Source: Cladosporium sp. IMV 00045
Taxonomy: Eukaryota; Ascomycota; Dothideomycetes; Cladosporiales; Cladosporiaceae
NCBI GenBank assembly: GCA_001931905.2
Contig: MSJI02000075.1
Location: 1-64,000, forward strand
Direction of reading: 5' to 3'
Length of the DNA stretch: 64,000 nt
The notes under the pieces: model-generated
The model's input: the letters and a program-made list of their open reading frames with translations, nothing else
Told to the model about the DNA's origin: nothing
The model's database searches: none
Part shown: positions 1 through 11,296 of the stretch, one piece after another
Layout of the letters: each line of letters opens with the position of its first letter
Numbering within the stretch: position 1 is the first letter of the stretch
Program-made: the position numbers and the translations under genes

Positions 1-1
1 A

Positions 2-250
2 TGTAAAGAACGTACGAAAGGGAAACGCGTAGCAATAAAAGGGAGGTTCGTCTTTAATACGAAGGAAATCCTCGAAGTAGTCGAGAAAGCGGAAGCGGAA
101 GCCTCGAAGGGAAAGCCGAAGAAGAAGCAAAAGGCGAAAGCTATAACCCCCGAAATCGAGGACGAGGAAGACGAAGCTATCGGGAGTAATATATCCGAAA
201 GTGAGAGCGATTATATTATCGTAGCTAGTAGGAGACCGATTTTGAAGTAG
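2..250 (+). CDS. Partial transposase C-terminus (Fot1/pogo type)
   Basis: This is the coding part of the element above, entering from the left edge in frame and ending at 250. It is basic first (KGKPKKKQKAK) and then acidic (EDEEDEAIGSN and SESESD). No stop interrupts the visible part, so this stretch is not obviously decayed or mutated by RIP. No catalytic residue can be seen. The family call rests on remembered resemblance of the GRFVFNTKEI segment to fungal pogo transposase tails. Confidence 0.55.
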   Translation, partial: CKERTKGKRVAIKGRFVFNTKEILEVVEKAEAEASKGKPKKKQKAKAITPEIEDEEDEAIGSNISESESDYIIVASRRPILK

Positions 251-263
251 ATAGGTTAGAATT

Positions 264-292
264 CTGTCCCGCTTCTAGTACTGTCCCGCTTC
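264..292 (+). repeat. 12-bp direct repeat at the transposon end
   Basis: CTGTCCCGCTTC occurs at 264-275 and again at 281-292, separated by five bases, right after the transposase stop. Short subterminal repeats like this often serve as transposase binding sites in Tc1/mariner/pogo elements. That role is inferred here. Confidence 0.6.
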
Positions 293-300
293 CCCTACAG

Positions 301-679
301 TGACGTTACCGCAAGTTTGCACGGCCCTTCAGGATTCGAGGTCGGGTTTAAGGGTTGGCTTCAGTCCTCGCAACACGTACGACAGCCTCCACCAAAGGAG
401 CATCAAGCTATTTCAACAAGAACTGAAACAGCGCAGGGAAAGCTCGAAGGCCAAACTCGGGCGACATCATTGCGTGTCGAAGGATTCTCATCGGTCGATT
501 GTTGGTAATTGCTCAAGCCCACGATAAAAGCGCCGAGGTACCGACGATTTAGTCTGACTTATGTAGACGTCGCAATTGCCAACTCTGCAACGACATCCAT
601 TGTTAGAGGGCGCCGAACAGTCTCTGCACATTGGATGCTACTTTCACTTTCCGTCTCAATCTTCAGACAAACAACGAAG
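301..679. other. Spacer between transposon end and first gene
   Basis: This spacer holds the presumed promoter of the gene at 680. Short open frames at 300-527 show no recognisable domain and are taken as chance. No TATA box or other clear element was found. Confidence 0.4.
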
Positions 680-1705
680 ATGGCTGATACACAAGATATA
701 AAACCATGGGTGGAGCGATATCATTCGAGCGACGATGATGCCCGCGAGCAACTATTCGGGGACCTCTTTCAATCGCACTACGACCATAATCAAAACGGAC
801 ATGAGGCTCTCATTACCAAACTCAAAGCTCTCATAAGCTCTTTGAGATTGCGTCCGCCCGTGGACCCAGCCCGAGAGTCAGGAAGGGATGATTTGTCCAA
901 TGCCTTTCAAGAAATGATATCGGGCATGTACAAGTTCTGCCTCTGCAAACCGCTGGGAATCGACTTCGCCTGGAACGCAATGCTTGATCTCATAGCACGA
1001 CTCGAGCCTATGACGCTTTGCAGTGAACAAGTCGACGCCAGGGCTGTTGCAGTCTCCGATCTCCAGTGGTGGATTGCTATCAATGCTTCTGGGGACTCTT
1101 GTGACATCAGCGATGACGGTCCGCTTGCCATCCCTTCCGACATCACGACATTGTCAGTGAATCGACAGCTTTGGAAGAATGATGCAGCAGAACAGCTTCA
1201 GAAGCTCGCTTTGAATCGCAAAGCTCGCAGAGACCACATCGTCAACAAAATCATTCAGGGCCGCGCGCTGCGAGACGGATATTCCAACTCAACACCAAGG
1301 CACTTCAGAGGGGCATACGAGCTTCGGTTCCTCGAGATTGCACTCAAGCGCAAACCAGGCGAACCGTTTTTGAATGGGCCTTATCAGGGCAGTGCAGATG
1401 TGGTGGCAGCGACATTCCTTTTGCGAACGTGTGCAAAAAGCTTGCTGGCAAGCTTGCCTCATGAGGGATGCGATTTTGACGAGTCTATGCAGCTGGACCC
1501 ACTCAAACCTGGTTCCGAAGGCAAACAAGAGAGGCTGATGGGATGGAAGAAGGCTCTTGAAGCGTACATCGTTGACTTTCAAGAGCAGTCAAACATGCAT
1601 AGCTTTGCTATTGCTAACTACGCCGCACTTGCATTTGAGAATTTGCAGAATCCACGAGATGAGAACATCGATGAGCTTCTAGCGTGGGACAAGACTGTAA
1701 TTTGA
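680..1705 (+). CDS. Conserved-looking hypothetical fungal protein, 341 aa
   Basis: A single-exon frame. The ATG at 680 (context AAGATGGCT, protein start MADTQDIKPW) is preferred over an upstream start in the same frame at 509, because the extra 57 residues look like translated leader. The protein is mixed helical and soluble, without signal peptide or membrane segment. It has a leucine-rich region around residues 45-110 and a basic stretch near residues 190-215. I do not recognise the family. It lies between transposon debris and a dead epoxide hydrolase gene, so it is in accessory DNA. Sustained length and normal codon use support a real gene. Confidence 0.6.
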   Translation: MADTQDIKPWVERYHSSDDDAREQLFGDLFQSHYDHNQNGHEALITKLKALISSLRLRPPVDPARESGRDDLSNAFQEMISGMYKFCLCKPLGIDFAWNAMLDLIARLEPMTLCSEQVDARAVAVSDLQWWIAINASGDSCDISDDGPLAIPSDITTLSVNRQLWKNDAAEQLQKLALNRKARRDHIVNKIIQGRALRDGYSNSTPRHFRGAYELRFLEIALKRKPGEPFLNGPYQGSADVVAATFLLRTCAKSLLASLPHEGCDFDESMQLDPLKPGSEGKQERLMGWKKALEAYIVDFQEQSNMHSFAIANYAALAFENLQNPRDENIDELLAWDKTVI

Positions 1706-1763
1706 AGGAGTTGCCAGAATTTAGCTAAGCCAATGCTTATTCGAATGTTCCCAAACCGCCATA

Positions 1764-2574
1764 TCACGAGCTTCTTAACACCACCGCTCTGCAATCGAGC
1801 GCATACGCGTCAAGACTTTCCAAATCATTCAACAACACATCTGGCTTCTCCAGTGCAGCAAAGTGACCGCCTCGGGCGTGTTGTCTATGCCAGATCAAAT
1901 TTTCTGTCGTCTCAACCCAACGCTTCGGTGCGTGAGCAATCTCTTCGGGGAACCAGGAGGATCCTAGTGGTTTGTGAATATATCACTGTGGATTCTCTTG
2001 CGCGCCAGCTTTGTCGAGCGTGAATAACTGGCGGTAAGACCAAAGGGCATGTGGATGCACAGCTCGTCAACCAGTACAGCGTGACATCTTCTAGAATGAC
2101 ATGGATATCCAGGTCCTCCATGTCGTCAATGCACTCGAAGAGTTTCTCGCCAACCCATGAGAGCAGAGCAAGAGGTGAAGAGCTCAGCGTCAGTCCAATG
2201 GTGGATGGTCTCGTCGCATGCTCGAGTGCACACGCCGAGCCAACCGAGTGATGCCAACCCTCGTCACACGTCCTAAGCATATCATGAGCTTTGTTTTGTG
2301 ACTGCAGAGTTGGGACGGTCCATTACCGGTTAAAGCTTTCCAACCAAGCAGCGTGCTTGGCCTCGGGGAGCCATTGTGTTGTGATGCCGTACTTGCGATC
2401 TTGTTGCAGACCATCAAAGGTCGTTGGCCCCACCCGAGAAGCAGTGATGAACCTACGTAGTTCATCAAGCTCAGCCTGAGGGAACGTGGCAAGAAACTTC
2501 TCAGGTGGACTGCGTGCGTTCGGGGGAACGGTATCAACCCTTTCCCTGAGATTCGCCGTGTGCATAGGAACCAT
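1764..2574 (-). pseudogene. Degraded epoxide hydrolase
   Basis: Reading leftwards from 2574, the frame starts with an epoxide-hydrolase N-terminal domain (FPQAELDELRRFITASR, then YGITTQWLPEAKHAAWLESF). After a gap it resumes at about 2210 with the C-terminal part (RPSTIGLTLSSSPLALLSW, then ILEDVTLYWLT). The central alpha/beta hydrolase core of about 200 residues, with its HGWPGS-type oxyanion motif and nucleophile, is missing. A frameshift occurs near 2050, followed by an in-frame stop just before the segment HKPLGSSWFPEEIAHAPKRW. The remnant then runs on past HARGGHFAALEKP to a stop at 1764-1766. Deletion, frameshift and stop together make this clearly non-functional. The ancestor would have hydrolysed epoxides to diols. 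Confidence 0.75.
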
Positions 2575-3553
2575 TTTGAGGTCAGAAATACCTTTCTAGA
2601 TATGCAGATGGGTTCGGTCAGAAGTACTTCATATAAGAATTGCAAGAGAAGGCGGCTTGGAATTCTTATTTGTTCCGTCGAAGCTCTTTGTGCCACCACG
2701 ACAACCTATATCCCACAAGCGTGACTGCAGCCGCGACGCTCTCAATGCAGCAACTTCACATCAACCACTATGACACACCGTGCTTGTGAGCCTGACGCAC
2801 CTTGCGAGGTGCATCTTAATAAGTCGCTGCTTTGACGATGAAGTTGATGCCGGCAGAGTAGGAGCAATGCTTGTGAAGCTTCCCGATGAGCTTCAGAAGG
2901 TACGCGCAGATATGCCTGTGCCGTTCTGCGAGATGTCGTGGTTTCTTAATGGTTTACTTCTCTGGCGCATAGGGTCCGAGTGGGAAGCATCGGTAGAGTC
3001 TTTCATGGGTGGCTCGGTGGGCTTATTGGTCCTATGACAGCCAAGGCTGCGGCAGCAAGAATTCGTGATACGAAAGCCATCTTCTGATGAATTGTAGGGG
3101 GCATACGAGAGGTACATGATCAACTACGATCAATCTTGTACCATGGGATTGCGGTGTTCCTACTTAGTGTACTCAGCGGTGTCTTAGATCATCGCATGCG
3201 TGTTCTTTTGGCGTAACAGGGATGACGTAATCCATCTCAGCCTAGTAGATGTACATGTATGCAGATCAGCAGCCTCAAACCATCAGTCTCATTAGCCACT
3301 TTTGCCGGCGATTCCATCTCAAGCTTTTGGTACGCCCTGAGAAGCCCTTCGGCAGTTGCACGACCCGCCTATCGTTTGCCGTCACAGCCGTTATATCCAA
3401 ATCACCTGGATGATTTTCATGTTCTAGAAAAGACTCGGGCGGGACAGTATGACATGACGATTGCATCAGAAGTCAATGCTTGCATAAACATCATCGGAGG
3501 CGAGTCTCTCTTCACTGTTCTTTGGCTTCTTGTCGAATGCCTAATTCATCAGT
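2575..3553. other. Intergenic region without a recognisable gene
   Basis: This lies between the dead epoxide hydrolase and the flavin monooxygenase. Short frames on both strands (for example 2780-3037 plus and 2893-3123 minus) resemble no family I know and show no coherent splicing. It probably contains further decayed sequence and the promoter of the monooxygenase. Confidence 0.4.
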
Positions 3554-5483
3554 ATGGGACTCGATTGGACTCTTCCCAAACTTCCGGTTTCCCTCCCTGC
3601 CGAGCCTGTACCCTATGTGAATGATTTGGCTCTCTTGAAAGACCGCTTTGCAAAGGCACTGCTGAACTTTAATGAGCATGATCTTGCTCCTGGCGCAGTA
3701 TGGAGGGATCTGTTTGCCTTGGTAAGTCGTTGTCGCATGTAAAATTACTGTCCAGCCTTTGCTGACGCTCGGTTAGACAGGGACCAGTAGAACATTCTAT
3801 GGGCCAGGATCCATTGCCAGTGCATGGAAGGAAACATCCGCCTTCCAATCGCCTTTTGACTTCTCTTTTTCTGAGAAGCCTGTATCTGGCGGACAAAACA
3901 ATGAGCCATGGTTGGAACTACCATTCACATTCCAGATTCTGGGTCCGCCTGCTATCACCGGCAGCGGATCACTTTCCATTGTCTGTAATGATGAAGGCCA
4001 ATGGCAGATTTGGATGTTGAAAACGATGGCGGAACAGCTCACTGGCCAACGAAATGTTGACGAGAAACCATCTTTGCAAGATGTCCAACCTACAAAAGCG
4101 GATCAGACGGAATACGACTGCGTCATTCTCGGCGGCGGTCAGGCCGGTCTAGGTGTCGCAGGCAGGCTCCATACCCTCGGGGTTTCCTACGTTGTGTTTG
4201 ACAAGAATGCGAGAGTTGGTGACAGCTGGAGAAACCGGTATCGGTCGGCCAAACTGCACACTATCCGCGAACATGCCTATTTACCTTTCGAGAGGACTTT
4301 CGATGCCGCGAACTACCCCAATGAATTCCTGACAAAAGATCAGTTAGCGGAGGGATACGAGGCTTGGGTTTCACGCTACAATATCAATGTTTGGTCAGGC
4401 GCTGAAATTATTTCAGCCTGCTGGAACGATGAAACCAATTCGTGGCGAGTGACACTTCAGCGAGGAGCTTGTTCGGCCCCTGAGACGATAGTGACCCGCT
4501 ACTTCATCTACGCAGCCGGCGTTGGGTGTAATATCCCAAAAATGCCTTCCTTCGACAATCGCGAAAGTTTTGAGGGAGTGGTGATCCACTCCAATGACTA
4601 CCGAGATGCATCGGCTTGGTCAGGAAAGCGAGCAGTCATAATAGGCTCTGCCAACACTGCTCATGATGTTGCAGAAGATATGCTGGCTGCGAATGTGGCC
4701 TCTGTTTGTATGGTCCAGAGGTCGCCAACACTCATTGTCAACACGAAACATTATTCGGCCATCACCAGGAAACTTTATAACGAGAATTTTGACACCGCAG
4801 TTGCTGATCAGAAGATCTCAACCGGTCCTTCGGCAGTATCAAGACTGGTTATGCTCAGAGCGTTAGAAGGCATGCAAAAGGATGATCCGGATGATTTCGG
4901 CAACTATGAGAGGGCTGGGTTCAAAGTTGATCGCGACAGCGATCTGCTGCATGCTCTGCTCGTCAGGAGAGGTGGCCATTACATGGATATCGGAGGTATG
5001 AAGAATATCGCAACCGGCAAGGTAAACTTTTCCCAGACGGTCACTGTAAATTTGGATCCACGACTGATGGCGAAACAGGTTCAAGTCAAATCACACGCTA
5101 TGCCTCCAAGGTTTTGTGACAGGGGTCTAATCTTCCAAGATGGCGAGGTCTTGGATGCGGATGTTGTCGTAATGGCTACTGGCTTCGAAAACGAGATGAA
5201 TCCAGAATTCTCCCGTCTTTTTGGACCAGACATGGCTACACAACTTGAGCACACGGAGGGAATTGACGAGGAAGGCGAAATCAAAGGGCTTTACAAACCA
5301 ACTAGTCGTAAGTCCAAAGCTTTCTCTCATTTCTTGCATCAATGCTAACGGTGACAAGATGCAGCGTTCTGGGTTACCGGCGGAACTTTGGGTCAGGGAA
5401 GGTTCTTTTCTCGGTTCATAGCCCTGCAAGTCAAAGCAAAGCTTCTAGGAACGCCTTTCCGGGTATATAATCGTACTCCTTAG
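3554..5483 (+). CDS. Flavin-containing monooxygenase (YUCCA/FMO-like)
   Basis: Exons 3554-3721, 3777-5307 and 5359-5483 (introns of 55 and 51 nt) give 607 aa. The start at 3554 follows an in-frame TAA. Residues 1-150 form a lead domain seen in fungal relatives. An FAD-binding motif LGGGQAGLGVAG lies near residue 174, an FMO-type FEGVVIHSNDY motif near 321, an NADPH-binding GSANTAHD near 346, and the terminal ATGF motif near 523. The family uses FAD and NADPH to oxygenate a soft nucleophile or a ketone; the substrate cannot be told. There is no signal peptide, so it is presumably cytosolic. The third exon completes the usual HAAFWVTGG end. It sits between a dead epoxide hydrolase and a GMC oxidoreductase, suggesting an oxidative accessory cluster. 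Confidence 0.88.
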
Positions 5484-5636
5484 ATTCTTTTCTTTGTTTT
5501 TTTTTTTTCTTGGGAGGGGGGCCGGGGTGGGGACCAGTCCACAAGCCTCTACAAATGTAGCTCTGTACGGAGTATTATTTCGGAGTCCATACTGATTCTA
5601 CATAAAGACGGTCAGAGCTTGCACTGGGGCGAGTCA

Positions 5637-7537
5637 TCAACTCTGGCCTCGAATGTTTTCTGCGATCTTCTCTGCAAGCATGTACACTGTAGCTTGCGGG
5701 TGACCTGGAGGCAAAAAGGGGAACGCAGATGCGTCGACCACCCTCAGACCATGCACACCATATACCCGAGCTTGAGGGTCTACCACGGCCAGAGCATCAT
5801 CTGATCTGCCCATCTTGCAGGTGGAAGCCGCATGGTAAAGTGTGAAAGCCGCTTGACGCATGAAGTCAATGATCTGGTCATCAGTAGTGACGTTCGGCCC
5901 AGGCAAGTATTCCTCTCCGATGGTGACATTGATATTACTCCACAGCTCCCGAACCCGTTTGAAGCCGGCCACTGCAATGTCAACATCTTCAGGCGCAGTG
6001 AGCCAATTGGGATTAATGGTTGGCTGGACTGAAGTGTCGTTTGATGAGATGGTGACATTGCCCCTTGAGAATGGGGAAACCACGACGATTGATATCGTGG
6101 CATAGTTGTAGCCGTCTTCTGGGTCGGCACTGCGATAGTCGCGATTGTATCCGGATGCGCCATTCTGTGTCAGATACTCGACTTGCGGCCAATCTTGAGG
6201 GTATGTCTGGAGAGCGGAGAGCGTCGCATTTGTTAGAAGGTGCGGCTGGCTATCAGAAATCCTCTCAAACGCCAAAATGCCTGGCGGACCTGCGAGAGGT
6301 CCCGTCCCATTCGCCAAGTAGGCCATGGCGGCTGCTGCAGCATATTCTGGGTCGTTCAACGACATGGAGGAAGTCGGCACCGAAACGCGATTCTGTACAC
6401 CAAAGAAAGGTTGATCTTGCAGGTTCTGACCCACTCCGGGCAAGTGTGCGATGACTGCAATGCCATGCTGACGAAGAGTCTCGCGTGGTCCGATGCCAGA
6501 GACCATCAGCAATTGAGGGGACTGAAACGTCCCGGCAGAAAGAATGACTTCCTTGTTGGCACGTAGAGTGAAATTCTTGCCACCACTCTGGACGAGGACA
6601 CCTTCAGCCGTTTTGTTACTTGTGAACAGGATCTGCTGCGCTAGAGTTCGTGTGTACACTTTGAGGGAAGTTGTCCGCATGGCATAGTCGAGAAAGCTGG
6701 TCTGGGACGATGAGCGATGCTGGGTCGTAGGATCGACGGTAGCAGGGTTGTAGAAGAAACCATCGAGCATGCCGCTTTCAAAGCCCAATGGGTTCTTCGA
6801 CATACCCACGGCCTGGAACGCCTTTGCTGACCATGTTGACAAAGCGTCTGCCCAGTGTGGCCAAGAAAGGTGCAGAGGCCGATGATATTCATCAGCCTCA
6901 TTGGTATACTCGGAGTGGTAGTCCACACTTGCATTGGGTCTTCTGACGAGGGCATTCGGAAGTGTCAAACTGACGGAGCGCTGGAAGTATTCTTGGAGGT
7001 TTTCATGGGAGTAGCTGTCATTTCCGACCTCGTCGGCCCATCGCTCGTAAGCTCCATTCGTAGCTTGGTGATAGGCCATGTAATTTCTTGCGGAAGATCC
7101 TCCCAATGTCTTGCCACGAGCGTAGCTTGTTCTTCGGCCATCAAGACCAGCTTGTGGCACCGTCTCAAAGCCCCAATCGATCAGTGGTTGCGAATCGTCT
7201 GGGTCCGCTCCAACAAACTGAGTCGTGCACAACCCTGGGATTACACTGAAAGAATGTCAACAAATTGTGTCGCAATGAAAAGGCTGGTTATGAGTTTTAT
7301 GCCTGACCTTCCATTGCCGTTCTCTACCTGATAGAAGCCACCGGCTTCTACAACCGCTACTGAGACATCCTTGTCTTCAGCAAGACGTGCAGCAATTGTG
7401 AGTCCTGCAGTGCCACCACCGACGACCACATAATCGTAAGTGGCATTGATGCCCGGTACGCCGAAAGAATTACTGAACAAGTCAAGTCCAGACGCCAGCC
7501 CGAGGGGGTAGAATGGTAGGAGGCGGTGAATGAGCAT
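5637..7537 (-). CDS. GMC oxidoreductase (aryl-alcohol-oxidase-like), probably secreted
   Basis: Exons 7308-7537 and 5637-7245 (62-nt intron) give 612 aa, the normal length for this family. The ADP-binding motif [10 protein letters not shown] lies at residues 37-46. The GMC signature region follows ([17 protein letters not shown]), then a second signature ([18 protein letters not shown]). The catalytic histidine pair is near residues 548 ([11 protein letters not shown]) and 592 ([11 protein letters not shown]). Such enzymes use FAD to oxidise alcohols and pass electrons to oxygen, making peroxide, or to quinones. The N-terminus is weakly hydrophobic and there are many N-glycosylation sites, so secretion is likely but not certain. 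Its 3' end faces the monooxygenase with a 153-bp gap. Confidence 0.9.
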
Positions 7538-8201
7538 CCTGTGGTGGGTTCAGATTGGTATAGGGTAGGCAGTCACTTTCTATAACGAGGATTTGGAAAT
7601 GAATTCCGCAACCTTGCGCATGCTTTCGTTGCATTTTCGCGAATCATCGCATCAGAACGGATTTCATCTCCAGATCTTCGCGAGACCACAGCGATCAAGC
7701 CTCGCAAGCCTGAAGCGATCAAAGGTGATCTGCACTGGGGTGCGGGAGATCGGATTTTCAAGCCGTCCCTGACGTCGACAATCGACAATCGAAAATATCG
7801 AGATTTGGCGATCACTTCGATCCGCCAAATTTCGGCACTTCAGCCAATTTGAGGAGTTTGACCTGGTTCTTGGTGTACTACTCATGATCTTCAAAGTGCA
7901 GCTCCGAGTATGTGAGAAGGTACCGGTCCCTGCATTGCACTGCTTCTTCACGGATGCTACCGCCACGTACAGCGATTTGTGGTCGGTACACCACATGGCC
8001 TGAGTCTCAAGCTCAGAAAGACTTCATACTCCGACATATTGATAAGCTTACGGACGTCTATGCGTCGACTTCGGGGAGGTGTGAGGGCACTAGTCGTTGT
8101 ATAACTCTATCTCGCATGGGTATCATGTCAGATGGCTAGTTGCGGTAAGGCTGATCATACACCGTGGATCAATGCTGAACTTCGGGCTAAACCGACTGAT
8201 A
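7538..8201. other. Intergenic region, promoter of the GMC gene
   Basis: This holds the upstream region of the GMC gene and the 3' flank of the rhodopsin-family gene, both on the minus strand. No gene, RNA or repeat was seen; the short frames here look like chance. Confidence 0.4.
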
Positions 8202-9500
8202 TCATACAAACGAGCCCGCCGACTTCTTGTCGTGCAGAGTGTCTGCCTCCATACACTGAACTCGCGAGACGTTCGTTTCGCGAGACACGTGGATTTGTCC
8301 TTGAGACAGCCCAACCACCTGCCCCGGAGAAGGCTCACGACTGGATTTATGCTCCAAACTTCTTCGGCGACTGTCTCCAGCTGTGATCGTTGTAGTGATT
8401 TCGTGATATGACTTCCCCAGTTCGAAAGCCATCTCGCTGTCGTCAGAGCCTTTGCGACCCCGCGCCGGTCTGGTTGGCACCTTCGACTCCGTCTTGGAGC
8501 GAAGCGAGATTGTATTCTGGCCGCTTTTGCTTCTGCTTTTGCTGCCGGTGACGCTGATCGATTTGATGCCGAATAACTTGCGGTACAAAAGCCATACGAA
8601 TGGCAAGTTGGCGACAATGATGGCTGTGGCGCTTTCTCGGACATACCAGTACACCCAAGCATCATCAAATGGAGCAGTGAACGAGTAGTACTTGTTCAAG
8701 ACTGCTGCGATGATGACGAAGATACCCAGGCTGAAGACGCCTACGAGTGGAATCTTCTTGGACAAGGGTATCTGGATGCGAACAAACATCGGGACACCAA
8801 GGGCCAGCATCAGAACATCGGAGGAGATGTTGAAGACAGCATTCGTGATCAAATGGTTGATCGCAGTGTCGCACTGAGGATTGGGTGTTGGGACCGCCCT
8901 GGGTATCAATTCAGTACCTAACTTCAAGCACAAAGACTGAGTTATGCTTACCAGTAGTTGTGAAAGGGGCGGCACCAGACTCCCAAGTACAGGATCTCCA
9001 TCACAACATAAGAAATTGCCACGTAAGCGGCGATGATCTTGATAGCGATGCCTTCCTTTGTGAGAGTCGTGAAGCGGAGGTACATGATAAGGAGGCATGC
9101 TTTCGTTCCCCAGATCACTAGCATCTGGCAATTCTCAACAACAAGGATGAGTTTGCTCCCGAGAGTTCGTTCGTCGATGTCTTCCTGCGTCATGTGTTCG
9201 ACGTCGTATCCAGGCGGGAGAAGGTTGGAAGAGGTGCTCTCGACAATGTTGATGGTGGCGATCAGGACCGTAAAGAAGCATAGGATAGCACACATAACAT
9301 ATTCGTCGGCTTCAAACTTTGCAAATGAACCGAGAGCCATACGTCGTGACACGCTTCAATCTCAAAGCATTAGTATTTGCAAGGCCGGATGCCGATCGGT
9401 GGGTTGGCGTTCTCGATACGTACAATCGGCTAAAGGCGACGAACAGTACGATGCCGTACCAGATCCATGATTCCACTTTGAATGCCAACATAGCTGGCAT
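8202..9500 (-). CDS. Fungal rhodopsin-family integral membrane protein (PTH11-like class)
   Basis: Exons 9424-9500, 8952-9353 and 8202-8898 (introns of 70 and 53 nt) give 391 aa. Seven hydrophobic segments can be traced: IWYGIVLFVAFSRL, YVMCAILCFFTVLIATI, the ILVVENCQMLVIW area, IIAAYVAISYVVMEILYL, the NISSDVLMLALGVPMF area, VGVFSLGIFVIIAAV, and AIIVANLPFVWLLY. A long hydrophilic Ser/Arg-rich cytoplasmic tail follows. The loop YLGVWCRPFHNYW and the paired cysteines (CRP and QCD) are typical of fungal rhodopsin-domain proteins related to Pth11-type receptors. The ligand is unknown. The splice joining SRF to SRRMALGSF is required to enter the second segment. This is an accessory family, often expanded in plant-associated fungi. 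Confidence 0.85.
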
Positions 9501-11296
9501 GACAGTCCGTGGGGTAGGCGCGATGGGTATTATCTCAGATGGGGAGATACGGGGCTTTGGTTCAGATGCAATGGGTTTGTCGCTTCAGGAATGGGTGCTT
9601 TGGGAGGGGCGCAAAGGGCACTGGCGGTCGAATGAGGGCTCTGGAAATGGGATTGGTGCAATGGGCTGTTGCTTGTGGAATGGCCTATGGGCTGGCCTGT
9701 GGGCTTGCGATCTGGGCTGACATCCGGGTGTTGGGCGTTGATGTTCGTGGGATCGGTCCAGTGTTTCCGTCGTTCAGTGTGTGTTGCTGAAAGCGTTGGA
9801 TGAGAGGAGGCAAGGGTAGTTTCGCGTATTGTTGTCTATGTCAAAAGAAAAGAGTTGCTGCCGAGTCCATCAAACCAGCAGCATCTGGTGATCGTGCGGC
9901 GTCGGCCAGCGAATGAGTGGAGGAGACTGGAATAACAAGATGTTTGCGTGTGATTCGAGATGGAAAAGGTTCAACCCCATGAGGGAGAGACGCGATACAT
10001 ATTGATTGAGCCGCCGGGAATTTTTCCCTCTCGATCTCGTGAGTTTCCGAGGGGCCACAGGCTCGTCAGCTCGGCCTCATTTTCTGGTTGAAGACTGCAC
10101 TACTGTGCATACCCATTCCTTCCGCCCATGGGGTGGACCACTTGTCAATAATCCGCGCCGTCTTCAAAACGGTGATTCGCCTCTCCACGCCTTCAGGGGC
10201 GCAGACTTTCCTAGGGCCTTCAGTAGAAGTGAGGGTTTCTGCAGTTGGGTCGGCATCGCAGAGACTACTGAATCAGCGGCCAGAGCACGGAAGTGGTGAA
10301 ATTGTGCACTTGTGCGATCTCGCTCGCGGCCCAGCTGGCACAATCTCGGGTCTTCGCTTCATTCCGTGCCCTGCCGCAGTTGGTGTGCGCCCTTCACGAT
10401 AGCGTCGAACTTTCCACTCGGCTGCACTTCCCCTCCGCCAAGGCCTTCACCATCGTCGAGAAACCGTCTCTGCACAACGGGAAGATCTGACTCGCCGGCG
10501 TCAGTAATATCCAGTTCAAGATCGCTCTGGACTTACCAAGGAAGCATTGAGACGAGCGGGAAGAAGAGGCTGTGAAGTGCAACAATGCCCTACTTCACAT
10601 CGCTGACCCACGGAGCATCTCAGCAAGTGGCGGAATTCGCAACACATTCTTGACAGGAGACGAATGTCTTCGGTGAGAACTGGAGCAAGCAACAACAAAG
10701 ATCTCACGGCGCGGGGTCTCTATAAGGACCGTTGGAGTTGAATATTGCGACATCCAGCGCAAAAAACGGCTGTCGGCTCTGGAGCTTGGCATGTTCTGGC
10801 CGTCTTCACTTCTGAAACCAGCGACACGTTTTTGCAGACGCATGGCTGTCAAGTATTGACGGTTTCTGCCCGCATCTGTTTGAGCTAATGAGACACCCCG
10901 GGATCAGGCATCCAGGATGATAGCTTCGCCGGACTGGTCCGGTTATGCATTATCGAAACAATCCAAGGTTCTGAGTAAATTATACGACGAGCATCGCTCA
11001 TATTGCAATGGCTTGGATGCTCAAGCGTGTTCTCTGCGAGATGCTTGCTGCGTTCTTACAGTCAATCGCTCAATTACCGTTGCAACGCGAAGATGGTGAG
11101 TTGTGGCACGCTGTGCTTTTGAATTGAAGATTTACATTCGCCTTCTGCATTAGGCAGGTGAGTACTAGATTGCATTGGCAAGAGAAGATTTCGCATGATG
11201 CGATACATAGCTTGGCCTTCGTGATAGCTTCATATTATAAAGGTTTCAGTCCCAGCATGGACCAACATTATCGTCCACCTCTACTGGACATTAACC
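9501..11296. other. Long intergenic region
   Basis: This 1.8-kb divergent spacer lies between the membrane-receptor gene and the S51 peptidase gene. The left part (about 9514-9790) is strongly G-over-C skewed on the plus strand, with repeated TGGGCTG-like words. No protein or RNA gene is supported; the overlapping short frames at 10.0-10.9 kb have no coherent protein signal. Confidence 0.4.
11236..11242 (+). promoter_or_regulatory. TATA box of the S51 peptidase gene
   Basis: TATAAAG lies 60 bp upstream of the ATG at 11297, a plausible spacing for a short fungal leader. It was assigned by sequence and position only. Confidence 0.5.

Larger units (their letters stand above)
1..300 (+). mobile_element. 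3' end of a Fot1/pogo-like DNA transposon
   Basis: Reading from base 2 gives an open frame of about 82 residues ending at a TAG at 248-250. It is a lysine- and glutamate-rich tail beginning KERTKGKRVAIKGRFVFNTK, the type of C-terminal extension seen on fungal Fot1/pogo transposases. The DDE catalytic domain would lie left of the window. Codon use (ATA, GTA, CGA, TTA frequent) differs from the host genes around it. The non-coding end holds a 12-base direct repeat (264-275 and 281-292), expected near a transposon terminus. The exact end near base 300 is inferred, since the opposite terminus is not visible. Confidence 0.6.

Noticed and set aside
2190..2699. 169-codon minus-strand frame
   Set aside because: Overlaps the epoxide hydrolase remnant in another frame; the remnant explains the sequence better.
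2780..3624. Possible gene upstream of the flavin monooxygenase
   Set aside because: Several short frames on both strands, but none joins into a recognisable protein or has convincing splice sites.
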